The notes beneath the pieces were generated by a model. It was not told the DNA's origin, did not search any database, and saw only the letters and a program-made list of their open reading frames with translations. This document shows, piece by piece, positions 1 to 14,165 of a DNA stretch of 38,257 nucleotides. The stretch lies in contig JADHYX010000164.1 in assembly GCA_027604685.1 (NCBI GenBank), forward strand, positions 8,321 through 46,577. Direction: 5' to 3'. Source of the stretch: Lobulomyces angularis. Taxonomy: Eukaryota > Chytridiomycota > Chytridiomycetes > Lobulomycetales > Lobulomycetaceae. The number at the start of each line of letters is the position of its first letter. Position 1 is the first letter of the stretch. Made by a program: the position numbers and the translations under genes.

Positions 1-41
1 TATTTTATTTTATTCTAATTTTTTTTGTTTCTTTTTTTTAC

Positions 42-517
42 CTGTTTACAGGTTTATCAGCTCTCAATACTTCAATTGTTGATGGAATAGAGAGATTAAT
101 ATTATATCCTCCAAAGCCGCTGGCATTTGTACCAGCAGTGTGACTGAGAAGTTGTCTGATAGTGGTAATGTTTTTTTCGTCAACAAATTTGTTTTCTTTG
201 GAAACTGTTAAAGTCCAACCAGAATTAGCTAAGTATTCATTCACATTTTTATCCAAATCAAGCACACCGTTTTCGACTAATTTTAAAACAGCGAGAGCAG
301 TAACAGGTTTGCTGATACTAGCAGCTTGAAATCTAGTTAAAGTATTAGCTGGAGACTTTGAAAAGAAGGAGTATTTTCTGAGACCAAAAGTGTTGTAAAA
401 TGAGACTTTTGAGGATTGAATTGTTGCAACAGAAACTGCACCATAATTTAAGTTGTACAGCGTAGGAATTACTGCGTTAAGACGTTCGTGATCGATTAGG
501 CCAACTTTTGGTAACAT
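42..517 (-). CDS. Serine beta-lactamase-like (class C / S12) hydrolase, 5' exon only
   Basis: This is the first exon of a beta-lactamase-related serine hydrolase. The family includes esterases and DD-peptidase-like enzymes, and fungal members are usually esterase-like. The start is the ATG at 517. Residues 67-70 read SISK, the catalytic SxxK motif (nucleophile Ser plus Lys), inside a typical FQAASISKPVTALAVLKL helix. Around residue 125 QLLSHTAGT matches the conserved LLxHTSG segment. The exon ends at a GT donor (complement of 40-41), and the acceptor and the rest of the gene lie left of the window, so the Tyr and C-terminal HxG-type motifs cannot be checked. No clear signal peptide is seen. 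The intron argues for a true nuclear gene rather than bacterial contamination, although such families often move by horizontal transfer. Substrate is unknown. Confidence 0.85.
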
Positions 518-861
518 TTTATATTTTAAATATATTTTTTTTATTTTTTATTTTTTATTTTTTTTAAGTTTTTATTTGAATTTTTGGGACTAACCTTGAG
601 GCTTGATGAAGTTTTTCTCAAGCACAAAAATTTTTAAAAAAAAGGGTGAATAAATTTTTAGCATATGTTAGACATGGATCAATCATTGGCTTTGTATATA
701 GGGGTGGCATGCTAACTTTTTATTAAAAAAAAAAAGTTTAATTTTAATGAAACAACTTGATAAATTTTTTGATTTGCTATATATATTAATATTTAAACTT
801 AAAAATTTCTTCTTCTGTGCAAAAAATAATTGATTTTTTTTTTGTAACAACAATAACAAAT

Positions 862-886
862 AGCAAGAATATCTAACATTCTTGCT
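862..886. other. Perfect 9-bp inverted repeat with 7-nt loop
   Basis: AGCAAGAAT at 862-870 is followed by a 7-nt loop and its exact complement ATTCTTGCT at 878-886. It lies in the intergenic region about 350 bp upstream of the hydrolase start. It could be chance, a hairpin in a transcript or a small-RNA element. Confidence 0.5.
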
Positions 887-924
887 TCGTAACTGGTTTT
901 AAACCTGTTTTAGCTAAAAGGTAT

Positions 925-1012
925 AATTTTAGTTTAATTTTAGTTTAATTTTAGTTTAATTTTGCTGTAATTTTGCTATAATTTTAATTTAATTCCAGTA
1001 TCGTTTTACTAT
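925..1012. repeat. 11-bp tandem repeat, 8 units
   Basis: Three identical units AATTTTAGTTT (925-957) are followed by five progressively diverged units: AATTTTGCTGT, AATTTTGCTAT, AATTTTAATTT, AATTCCAGTAT and CGTTTTACTAT. The register stays at 11 bp, about one helical turn. It behaves like a small minisatellite that has decayed toward its right end. Confidence 0.85.
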
Positions 1013-1318
1013 AATTGTGTTGCATTGTGAGAATGGGAAAACTTATATTTAAATGTTATTTTTTTTGTGTTGTTATTCTTCATCTTGTTACATTGCTCCT
1101 TTTTCCTTAATGCTAAAATACTTTTATAAAAATACAGTTGGTGTATTTTACTTTCTGGATCGTTACAAAAAACCCTCGCACAAAAAAACAAAAAAAAAAA
1201 AAAATATGCTTAATAAAATTATAATTAAAAAAAAAAAAAAAAAAGAATATTAGCTATCAAAAGAAAAAAAAATTATTCTAAATGTTTTTTTTTCTTTTTT
1301 CTTTTTTTTTTAATAATT

Positions 1319-4998
<3,680 letters not shown>

Positions 4999-5487
4999 TT
5001 CGTTTTAATTTTTTAGAAAAAAAAAAAAAAAAAAAATTATTAGACTTTTGTAAAAACAAAAATTTAGGTGATCTTGAAAAAAGTTTGTTTTAAGAAAAGT
5101 TGCGCCCACAAAAAACATGCTTCGTTGCCATCTTAAAACGATTTATTAAAAGAAGGATTAGAAGTTGACTAAAAGTTGCAATGGCGACCTTGGATCCATC
5201 ATTGTCCAAATGCATGGTGATGGAAAGTAGAGACTGCTAAATTACCGCTGATTCTAGTCAACACTAAACTAATTTTCTATTGCAAAACATTAACAGTTAA
5301 TAACATAAGTATACCCAAATTATAATCTTAGCTGTGCATATATTATCTTATATAACCATCATACCACACTTATTCTTCTTAATGATAATAACTTTCAGAA
5401 GTTCAAACTCAAAAATTTTATAGCACTAAAATTTTTTTAAGTCAAACTTCTTTTTCAATTTAGCCCAGTTTCTTCATTTTATCCAAC
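4999..5487. promoter_or_regulatory. Divergent intergenic region between SERCA and CoA ligase
   Basis: These 489 bases separate the start codons of two divergently transcribed genes, so promoters of both must lie here. A long A run abuts the SERCA start. The middle (about 5100-5280) is noticeably less AT-rich than its flanks. I recognise no specific factor site. Confidence 0.5.
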
Positions 5488-7817
5488 ATGATATTTAAAT
5501 CCAAATTTCCTGATTTTCAATTACCAAACAAAGACACTGTCTCTTTTATTTTTGATGGCATGAAAGAGAAACATTTAAAGAAGGTAAGTTTTTAAAAAAT
5601 TATGGTAGATTCATACAAAATTACTATACCTTTAATCAAAAGCAATGTTAAACTAAAAAAAAATATATATACGATAGCGAATTATTAATAATTTTTAAAT
5701 ATACAAATATATACAACCTAAATTAAAAAACTTATTTTTCTAAAGGTTGCAATAATAGATCAAGTTTCAGGAAGAAAATTCACCTATTCTGAATTATTAC
5801 ATGACATTAATGCTATCTCTTCTGGTAAATTTAACTAAAATCTTTTCTTTAACCAACTTTAAAAAATTATGCTTAGGCTTACTAAACAAGGTAAACTTAA
5901 AACCATGGGATGTTGTCGGAATATGGTCACCCAATCATCGTAATACTTAATTCAAATTTTATCACACTAATTTAAATTTTTGTGAAGATCAATATCTGTC
6001 AGCAGTATATGGAGTTTTAAATGCTGGTTTAACCATCACAACTGCAAATCCAGCATACAAGGTTGACGAAGTAGTCTGTAAGTATTTAAATTACATTATA
6101 AAACATATTTTTTTTTTTTTTTAACTTTTTAAAAAAGATCAAATGAAAGATGCAAATGCTAAAGTATTAATATTGAATGAATTAAACTTAAAGGAAGGTT
6201 TGGAAGCAGCAAAAATTTTAAAAATAAAAAAAGAAAACATTTTTGTGTTTGGTGAAAAAAAAAATGAACTTGGAATTCAAAATTTGAATTTTTTAATGAA
6301 AAATTTTGAGAAGTTTAATAAAATTTATTTCAGTAAGGATGATTTAACTAAAAAAAATGCTTTTCTTTGTTATAGTTCCGGTACAACCGGTTTATCAAAA
6401 GTATGTTACTTTTAAGTATAATCTCAAATTTTTTTTTTAGGGTGTTAGAACATCACATTCCAACATGATTGCAAATTTAATTATGGCGAATTCATTTGAA
6501 AGTAAAGATATTAAAGAGGATGATATGTTTATTGGAGTTTTGCCATGTAAATTAACTGAAATATTTGTCTAACGTAAGTTTAGTCTATCACATGTACGGT
6601 TTGGGCGTAGTAGCACCCTTAGCCTTCATGAACAGAATTGGCATTGTTGTTGTAGAAAAATTCGTTTTTGAACGCTTTTTAAATACTCTCTCTGTTTATA
6701 AAGTTACCACTGCTCACATTGGTATGAAAAATTGATTATTATTTTGCTAATTAATAACTCAAAAATTTCGCAATTATTTAGTCCCACCAATGGCAATTTT
6801 GTTAGCAAAATCACCTGAAACAAAAAAATTCGATCTTGCATCTTTGCGTTTATTAATATCTGCTGCAGCTCCATTAGGATTAGAATTATCTGTAGAAGTC
6901 AGACATGCATTAGGTATCCCTATAAAGCAAGGTAATGTTAGCATTATTTAGAATTTATATTGAATCAGAATTTAAAAATAGCCTATGGCATGACTGAACT
7001 GTCTCCTATATCCCATATGACAATTACCGAAAATATAGTTGATGGGAGCGTTGGTGTTTTAGTTAGTTGCAATTCATTAAAGAGCTCCTAACAAATTTTT
7101 TTTTCCTTTTTTAGGTTCCAAATCAAGAAGCACAAATAGTGAATCCTGAGACAGGAAAAAAATTAGGTTTTAACGAGGAGGGAGAACTGTGGTTGAGGGG
7201 CCCAAATGTCATGTTAGGCTATTTAAATAATGATAAAGCAACAAAAGAAACAATAGTAGATGGATGGTTACACACGGGAGACATTGCAAAGGTGGACGAA
7301 AATGGAAACTTTTATATCGTTGATAGATTAAAGGAGTTAATCAAGTACAAAGCTTTTCAAATCGCACCAGCAGAGTTGGAAGCACTACTTTTAACTCATC
7401 CAAAATTAGCGGATGCAGCTGTTATTCCAGTTCCACATGATATGGCTGGTGAAGTGCCAAGAGCTTATGTTGTAAAAAAACCTGGAATAAAATGCACGGA
7501 AAGCGAAGTTAAGGAATTTGTTGCTGCCAGAGGTATTGTTTTTGGTGCAATCTTTTTTTTTTTCATACTTTACACTTATTTTAGTTGCTAATTTTAAGAC
7601 ATTACGAGGTTACTTATTAATTACCAAAGCCATTAACAATGAATATTGTGATATTTTTTTTATATTGTTTAGGTGGGGTTATATTTACTGATACGATTCC
7701 AAAAAGCCCTAGGTATGTCAAATTTTTAGTTTAAAGCATTGTTTAAGTTATTCATATATTTATTTTAGTGGAAAGATTCTACGAAGGTTACTCAGAGCTG
7801 AAATTTCTAAACTTTAG
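5488..7817 (+). CDS. 4-coumarate-CoA-ligase-like acyl-CoA synthetase with peroxisomal SKL tail
   Basis: This is an ANL-superfamily adenylating enzyme that activates a carboxylic acid with ATP and joins it to CoA. Thirteen exons join in frame: 5488-5583, 5746-5824, 5877-5939, 5988-6077, 6138-6400, 6441-6546, 6584-6721, 6782-6931, 6982-7061, 7115-7532, 7585-7608, 7673-7712 and 7769-7817. They give 531 residues. Motifs seen are SSGTTGLSKGV (AMP-binding P-loop, split by an intron), LPFYHMYGLG, AYGMTELSP, GWLHTGDIA, DRLKELIKYKAFQIAPAELE and a C-terminal PKSPSGKILRR with the catalytic Lys. The protein ends in SKL, a canonical PTS1, so it should be imported into peroxisomes. Substrate cannot be read from sequence; 4CL-like, fatty acyl and luciferase-type members share these motifs. 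The 24-nt exon 11 and the 37-nt intron at 6547-6583 are unusually short. Confidence 0.94.
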
Positions 7818-7994
7818 ATTGTTGCAGCAAGAGACTAACTATGATATATATAATAATATACTTAGAAAATTAATTTTGATTTTAATATTAAAAAAAAAGA
7901 AAAGAAAAAGTAAAGGTAAGTATAAATAATATATATAAGCTATCTATGCAATTGTATTTTAAGAAAACAAAAAAAAAACTAATTTTTTTTTTTT

Positions 7995-8921
7995 TTACAA
8001 CTTTTTATCCTCCAAGATTAAATTAATTCCAGTAATTAATAATTTATGTTCAACTTTGTGAATTCTATCTTCCAAATGTTCTAATTTGTCATCATTTTTT
8101 ATTTCAACTTCCTCAAAACAAATAACTTCTCCTCTATCGACATCCTTTATAACTTTATGCACCTAATATTTTAGTTAATTTTAAATTTTTGTTGTAAATT
8201 TTTTATTACCATTACTCCAGTATGTTTTATTTCACCTTTTTTAAAAGCGTTAAATGCTCTAGGTATAGCCTCGGCGCCATCAAACTGCCCAGGTAAAGCT
8301 AATATTTAATCAAAATTGGTAATTAAATTAAACGCAACGGTTTATTTTTTTTTTGTTTTATGACATAGAGAATTATATTTTTCCTTTTTAATTTGTAAAA
8401 ATGAACGTTTCATTTGTAATTACCAGGATGCAAATTAATTAAATTAGTATTGGGAAATTTATCTAAAAACTCAGAAGATAAAATATGCATAAATCCAGCC
8501 AAGACTTGAGTAAAAGTAGAAAAAATAAAACAGGTAAGAAATTTTGTTATTCATACCAATTAAATCGGGTTTTATATTATTTAACACAAGATTCGCCAAA
8601 TCCAAATCATACTCCAATCTAGTTTTATTTTCATCCTTATACTTCTTTAGTGTTAAAATTTTTGTAGGAATGTTGTTTTCTTTTGCTCTTTTACAAACAA
8701 AAAAAAAAAAAAAAATTAGTGATATATATACAATTGGGAAAATAATATTTCTTAATAATTCCTTACCTTGTCAAACCATAAGCTTTTGATCTGTTTGATA
8801 CAACAAGGTCGATTTTTGCGTTCTTTATTGTATTATTTTTGATATTATCAATTATCGACTGTAAATTTGATCCATTTCCGCTTATAAATACTACAATGGA
8901 TTTTAAATTATTATCAGACAT
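7995..8921 (-). CDS. ADE8: Phosphoribosylglycinamide formyltransferase (GAR transformylase), stand-alone
   Basis: It transfers a formyl group from 10-formyl-tetrahydrofolate to GAR, the third step of de novo purine synthesis, in the cytosol. Exons 8767-8921, 8557-8687, 8424-8504, 8210-8298 and 7995-8162 give 207 residues, normal for PurN/Ade8. The start at 8921 is chosen because the upstream in-frame extension is homopolymer-coded and MSDNNLKSIVVFISGNGSNL is a typical N-terminus. GNGSNL binds the phosphate. NLHPALPGQFDG carries the catalytic Asn and His, and HTGVMVHKV with DRGEV supplies the remaining active-site region. In animals this activity is fused to GARS and AIRS; the single-domain form fits fungi. 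Its 3' end faces the CoA-ligase gene across 177 bp. Confidence 0.95.
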
Positions 8922-9258
8922 TTGAAGAATCTGGTTTTTTGTCTTTTTTTTAGATTTTTTTAACAAAAAAAAAAAAAAAAATTTTTTAAGTGAACAATGG
9001 AAACTACTTTTTGCAAAATTAATTTTTCTTTCATTTTTTTTTACCAAAAAAAAAAAAAGATTTTATTCTAAGTGAACAGAATAGAAACACTTTCTGCAAA
9101 TTTATTTTTCTTCCTTTTTTTTTTTTTTGTGGTAAAGAATTTTTTTTTCTGATATTTTAATAGTACATAAGACAAAAAGTTATGAAATGTACTAAATTAT
9201 TGTATATTTCTTTTATTTAAATTTTTTATTTTTTTTTCATTTTCAAAATACTTCTCTT
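8922..9258. repeat. Intergenic region with an imperfect ~80-bp direct duplication
   Basis: This lies between the GART start and the RSP3 stop. The stretch from 8988 (AAGTGAACAATGGAAAC) recurs from 9070 (AAGTGAACAGAATAGAAAC). Each copy continues with a TTTTGCAAA or TTCTGCAAA motif, a TTTTTCTTTC or TTTTTCTTCC motif and a long T run. The period is about 82 bp. No coding potential is seen beyond homopolymers. Confidence 0.6.
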
Positions 9259-10657
9259 TCATGCATTATTTTTATATTGTGACGCTGCATCTTTTATTAT
9301 ACCTAGTAAGCGGGTTTTTTTTTAATTCAAAAATTTTAAAACAAAGTTTTATAAACTTATTTTTAACATACCATCAACGACTTTTTGAGAAATTATTAAT
9401 TTTTCTAGTTTCAATTCCACTTCACTAGTAAGCCATGGTAAAAATAGAGTTTCTACTTCTTTTTCCACCAAATCGTAGAAATATCCATTGGTTGTTAAAC
9501 TTTCAAACACTGATGGTACCAATTTCTGTAGATAAGAGATTGCAAATGCTCTGGATGTAATTTTTTCTTGTAACTCTTGCTTTTCTCTAAGAATTCTAAC
9601 TTGTTCTGCTAATCTGCGCTCTTTTTCTTCCGTTCGACGTCTTTCTGCATCTTCTAATCTTTGGACTTCTGCCAATTCAGCGTTTCTACGTTCTTCATAT
9701 TCAGCCTATAAATTAATTATACAAAAAATATCAATATCAGTTAATTTTAAGATCAAAAAAAATAAACCTGTCTTCTTTTTAACATATCTAATTCTTCTTC
9801 TTCCATAACTTCCATCAAGGCTTGTTCAACAGTTTTGCCAACCAACACTTCTAGGATAGGCTGGACTTCTACGTCAAAATCAAAGAGTTCTCCTTCATAA
9901 ACTTGGGTAAACACATCAACACCAGATTTTTGAGGAATGTAAAGAGGAGAAGGCGCTCTATCTAAAAATGCGTCGGTTTGGGTAGCAGCAATTGCTTCTG
10001 GAATTTTATCACTAAGCTCCTCCAAGTATAAATCGGTTTGAATATCAATGTGTTTTCGACCTTCCACTGGTTCTGGTGTAAGTAAGCGGCGTGATTGATC
10101 GGCTTTTCTTTTAGCCTTTTGTCTTCTTTTTTGAGTTTGTTGTGATTGTAAAGCTATTGGATCTTGTTGAGCATGCTAATAAATAAGTAATAAAATAAAA
10201 AATTCAATTTTAATAATTTCTTTTTAAAATTTTTTTATTTACTAAAGGTAAAATTGGTGATGCGTAGGTATTTCCTCTATGAATTCTTCTATCATACATA
10301 ATATTTACAGGACTACAAAAAAAAAAAAGGGTAAAATAAATTGAAATTAATTTTTAGATTTAAACTTAAATTTTTTTATTTATTTTTATTTTTTTTATTT
10401 TATTTTATTTTTTTGGCACTTTACGGATTTTTTCCTACTTCATTTTCATTTTCCGCATTTTGATATCCAATGGGATCTCTATAAAGTTTCTTTTTTTGAC
10501 TAGAGTTTAAATTTTCTTGAAGTGGTCTAGGTTCAGAAGAAAAAGTGTAATTTTCAGCACCTGTGTGCTGCGTTTGATTTGGGTCGTAGTGGGTATTAGT
10601 TTCCACTTGTGTCTGCGATTTTTGTATAGGTAATGGCGGGTTTTGATATTGTAACAT
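9259..10657 (-). CDS. RSP3: Radial spoke protein 3 (axonemal A-kinase-anchoring-type spoke subunit)
   Basis: RSP3 forms the dimeric stalk that docks radial spokes to outer doublets of motile 9+2 axonemes, so the gene implies a flagellated stage. Exons 10425-10657, 10243-10312, 9768-10175, 9372-9705 and 9259-9302 give 362 residues. Family hallmarks are IMYDRRIHRGNTYA near residue 82, EGRKHIDIQTDLYLEEL, a conserved TVEQALMEVMEEEELDML amphipathic segment of the kind that binds spoke-neck and RIIa-like partners, and a following charged helix rich in Arg/Glu (EDAERRRTEEKERRLAEQ). The N-terminal 78 residues are low complexity (Gln, Asn, Pro). It ends shortly after the conserved core (KDAASQYKNNA), lacking the long C-terminal tail of some relatives. 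The 3' end faces GART's upstream flank. Confidence 0.94.
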
Positions 10658-11112
10658 AAAATCTAATTTTTTCTTTGTTTTGCTGTATTTTTTTTTTTTA
10701 TTATTATCTTCCTTAAATCCAACCTTTAATGAAATTAACTACTTTCTTTTAAAAAAAAAGGAATAAAAATATTCAAATAAAAAAAAAAAAAGTAAAAACC
10801 GTTGAACTTAAATTATTTTTTTTTTTTTTTTTTTTAATTTTTAATCCAATCAAAATTTTTTTCTAAAAAATAAGAAATTGAAAAAAAAAAATTTGAATTT
10901 TGAAAAAAAAATTTAAACTCCGCTGCTTAAAAATATTTATTTTTATTTATTTTTCCTCTCAGTTTTTACTGAATCATAATGATATTGCAAATTCTATATA
11001 TTTTAAAGTCAAATAATAAAAAATAACCAACTTGAAAAACACAATTAAACACACACTACTAAGTAAAAAAACAAAATAAAATAAACATATATATGTGAAT
11101 TCAGTGTTGATT
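10658..11112. other. Intergenic region upstream of RSP3
   Basis: About 455 bp of extremely AT-rich sequence with many A8-A12 and T10-T20 tracts. It should hold the RSP3 promoter and the 3' end of the P450 gene. I recognise no gene, RNA or defined site. Confidence 0.5.
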
Positions 11113-13053
11113 TTATAAATTTCTTTCTTTTATTGAAATTGTAATTCCTTTCTCTGGACCAAATCTGCCATTCAATACAGATAAAGATAAATCTTGACCT
11201 GGCACTAAACTTATATCATATTTTCTAAAAAATTCAATCAAAACTACTTTCATTTGTACTGTCGCTAGTTTTTGGGCAATGCAAGCCATGATACCATCTA
11301 CCAAAAAAAAAATTAATTTAATCTTTAGTTGGTTATATATATTTTTTTTTTTCAAACCTGAAAATGGCATATAACTTAAAAGAAAACAAGTTAATAATTT
11401 GAATTTATTAAAATTAAATTTTTTAAAAAGTTATAAAATTTATACCTTCCATTAACTGGAATAAATCCATTTTCCCAACGTTCTGGTTTAAATTCCAGAG
11501 CATCTTCGCCCCAGTATTCTTTATTAGTTTGTATTGAAAGTAAATTAATAAATACTGGGGTATCCTTTTTGATAAAGTATCCTTCTAACTCAGTGTCGGT
11601 CATGGCAATTTTAACTAAAGCAAAAGCAATTGGATGAATCCTTTGGCATTCCTTCAAGAACAAAAAAAATTAATTTTGCGAAATTAAAACTACTAAAGTC
11701 GTTTTACCTTCACAACGTAATCAATGTAAGTCATGGCATTAAAATTTTCATGATTAAATCCACCGTCTTTATTATATGTTGCATCAATTTCTTCAACTAG
11801 TTTTTTTTGAACTCGGGGATTTGTAAGAATATCTAGAATTGCTAATCCTAACGAGTCAGTTGTTGTGCCTAAACCAGCAAAATAAAATCCCAATACTTCA
11901 TCCCTTAATTCTTCATTAGTAAATGGTGCTTCTTTATTATTTTTTCCAATTTCCCAAGCATTTTCAATTAACCTATCAAGAACATCCTGCATATTACATG
12001 TAAGTAACAACAAAATTAATAAAAATTTACCATTCCCCATTTTCCAACTATAGTTGAAGGATCTCTATTATTTAAAGACCTTTTTTTTGCTTCAATTACA
12101 GTTGAAACTGTATCATTAATTCCTTTCGCCATCCTTCTAATTTGCCCTACTGATACTCCAAAAAACCACCACAAAAATCTAGGCAATCCTCTCTATGAAT
12201 ATAATAATAAATAAAAAAATTAAAGAAATTGACATTTCGTAAAAACACCTTTTGCATGGCAACATTCAGATTTTCTAGTTGCTTCAAAGAGTCATACTTC
12301 GGAGTATCAACATCTAAATCTTTGCTAAGCTCAAAATCATAGGAAAAAATAGTTTTCCCAATAACATCGATACTAATATACTTAAAGTAGTCGTAAACAT
12401 TAAAAGTTTCAATTTTTTTTTCGTGAAATGCTTTAAAAAGTCTTCCACAACATTCTTTTGATGCCTCAAAGGCTATTCTTAGGTGCGATGGTGAAAACCC
12501 TGGTTGCAACATTTTTCGATGTTTTTTGTGAATATCCCCTTTCAGCATAAACAGTGACTTTTTTGTTAATCCTTCCAAAGCTTCTTCACTTAATACGTCT
12601 ACAGTTTTTAACAGATGTTTAGATAAAAAAGAAGAAGGTTATTTTATTACCTGCTCTATTAAACCTGGAAGGATCATAAATAATTTTTTTAGCTAAACTA
12701 GCTTTGCTAACTGAAACCCCGTTGATAATAAATGGAATTTGAAAACTGATTATATGATGTTCTTTGTTCAAGTTGGAAAAAAATTGATGAGTTTTATTTG
12801 CCATATGATATCTCCTTGCTTCAAAGAAATTTTTAGTTAAAAAGTTTCCTTTTAATGCAGGTGGAAAATTTTTGTCTTTTAACCTCCATTTTTCTTTTGT
12901 GAAGAAGATTACTTTGGAAAAAATGTAAACAGCAGTAAGAGATATTATCGATAGTTTGACATAAGTTTTGTTCTTTTCATTAAATATTAGTTGAATTAAA
13001 TTTTGAGTAAACGAGATCATACTACTTTCATTCATTTTTTGTAGAATAATCAT
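11113..13053 (-). CDS. Cytochrome P450 monooxygenase-like protein with atypical motifs
   Basis: This is a membrane-anchored P450, presumably on the ER. Exons 12651-13053, 12249-12598, 12031-12192, 11708-11986, 11446-11651, 11358-11374 (17 nt) and 11113-11297 give 533 residues. A hydrophobic anchor (LSIISLTAVYIF) is near residues 34-45. Helix K has ECQRIHP (ExxR) and the following FKPERW is the PERF-type motif. The heme loop reads PFSDGIMACIAQ. The Cys ligand is present, but the usual Arg two residues before Cys is Met and the Gly two after it is Ala. Helix I reads AGLGTT, with Gly replacing the usual Asp/Glu before Thr. The fold is clear but oxygen activation may be non-standard. Alternative in-frame ATGs at 13035 and 13020 could be the real start. 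Substrate is unknown. Confidence 0.9.
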
Positions 13054-13569
13054 ATTTTTAATTTTATTTTATAATGAGTTCTTGCGGTAATTCGATTTAT
13101 CTCCACCAAAAAAAAACTTGTTAATTGCAGGGTTTTATCAATTTTCCACGTTGGTTAGAATTATAACTTAATGTACTTATGTTACTTAGTAAAAGTTACC
13201 ACGTAATTAACTATAATGCCACGTAGTTCCTTTGTAGCATATTGTACTAAATGAAAACGAGTAGTGCATCCAACTGTCAATACTTCCTATTCAGTAATTA
13301 CACTAACTTCTCTGAATTACCAATCACCTGCAGGTAATTTTTACTTGTTAACTTGCATTAAGCCTATACAGTATTAATGTTTCTAATGTTATACCACATT
13401 TGTGGAAAAAGCAAACCGGAGTTGTAGATTATAATTCTTATTTAATAAATACACTAAAAGCCTTATCTAGATAAATCAATTACCTACACAAGTCCGAAAA
13501 AAAACAAAATTTTATACTATATACATAAATAATTTAAATAATAATTTTGGTAGGTTATACTATACAACT
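13054..13569. other. Intergenic region upstream of the P450 gene
   Basis: About 516 bp with more balanced composition than most intergenic DNA here. It contains several near-repeats of CACGTA (around 13199 and 13221). It must include the P450 promoter. No open frame of interest or structured RNA was recognised. Confidence 0.45.
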
Positions 13570-13853
13570 TCATGTACAGCTGATGAGATGGGAGATGTAG
13601 TCTGCGTAGTCCTTATCATCTTCAACCTTAATATCGTAATGCAGAACCTTCGGAGTAAACTTCTCTTCATAGTTCTCCTCACATTCCATCATACAATCGG
13701 CCTCTTCTTTCGACAATCCATATCCCTAAAACAATTAACAAATTGAAAGTGATTTTTGCCACTAATTACCCTTAGTTGCTTAAGATAATTAGCCTTTTGC
13801 AGGTGAATTCTTAGATGATTCCTCAAGTTAGTGAGTATATTGGTTATAAGCAT
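13570..13853 (-). CDS. Small orphan protein, 79 residues, with distinct codon usage
   Basis: Two exons (13770-13853 and 13570-13725) join in phase 0 to encode 79 residues. I do not recognise the family. The N-terminal 28 residues are basic, without acidic residues (MLITNILTNLRNHLRIHLQK), and could be an amphipathic mitochondrial-type presequence or a basic helix. The rest is acidic and compact, with CMMEC, many Glu/Asp and Tyr, and a TGA stop. Exon 2 uses many C- or G-ending codons (GAC TAC, ATC TCC CAT CTC ATC AGC, GAG AAG), unlike neighbouring genes that end codons in A/T. In fungi such bias often marks highly expressed genes, so a small abundant mitochondrial or ribosome-linked protein is one guess. 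The start could also lie in an unseen upstream exon. Confidence 0.6.
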
Positions 13854-14165
13854 TTTTAATTTTTATTTTCAACTTTTTACAGAAAATTTTTATAATTTTT
13901 CATTGATTAATTTATTTTTTAACTGGGTATTTTAATTTATAATAATTTATAAGTTCGAATTTCAGAGTACAATTTTTTGACTCTGAAAAAAAATTTCCAA
14001 TTTCTGAGTTTCTGAGAATTAAAATATGAAAATTCATAAATCGATAGAATTATTAATACAAACTGTGTACTTGGATCAAGTTTTAGTAACAAAGACAATA
14101 ATTTAATTTTATCTTTAAATGTATTACAAAAATCACATCAAATGTCATCATGTAAAGTTTCATTT
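13854..14165. other. Intergenic region upstream of the 79-residue gene
   Basis: 312 bp of AT-rich sequence with a TTTTTATTTTC tract near the start codon of the small gene. No further gene seen. Confidence 0.4.

Larger units (their letters stand above)
518..1318. other. Intergenic region between hydrolase start and SERCA end
   Basis: No gene was recognised here. It is the 5' flank of the hydrolase gene and the 3' flank of the SERCA gene, both on the minus strand. It contains a perfect 9-bp hairpin (862-886), an 11-bp tandem repeat (925-1012) and long A or T runs near 1190-1310. Short open frames in it are composed of homopolymer codons. Confidence 0.6.

Noticed and set aside
1053..1253. Plus-strand open frame of 66 codons
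   Set aside because: Made largely of A-run lysine codons in intergenic DNA.
8544..8789. Plus-strand frame across GART exons
   Set aside because: Antisense of the GART gene, with homopolymer content.
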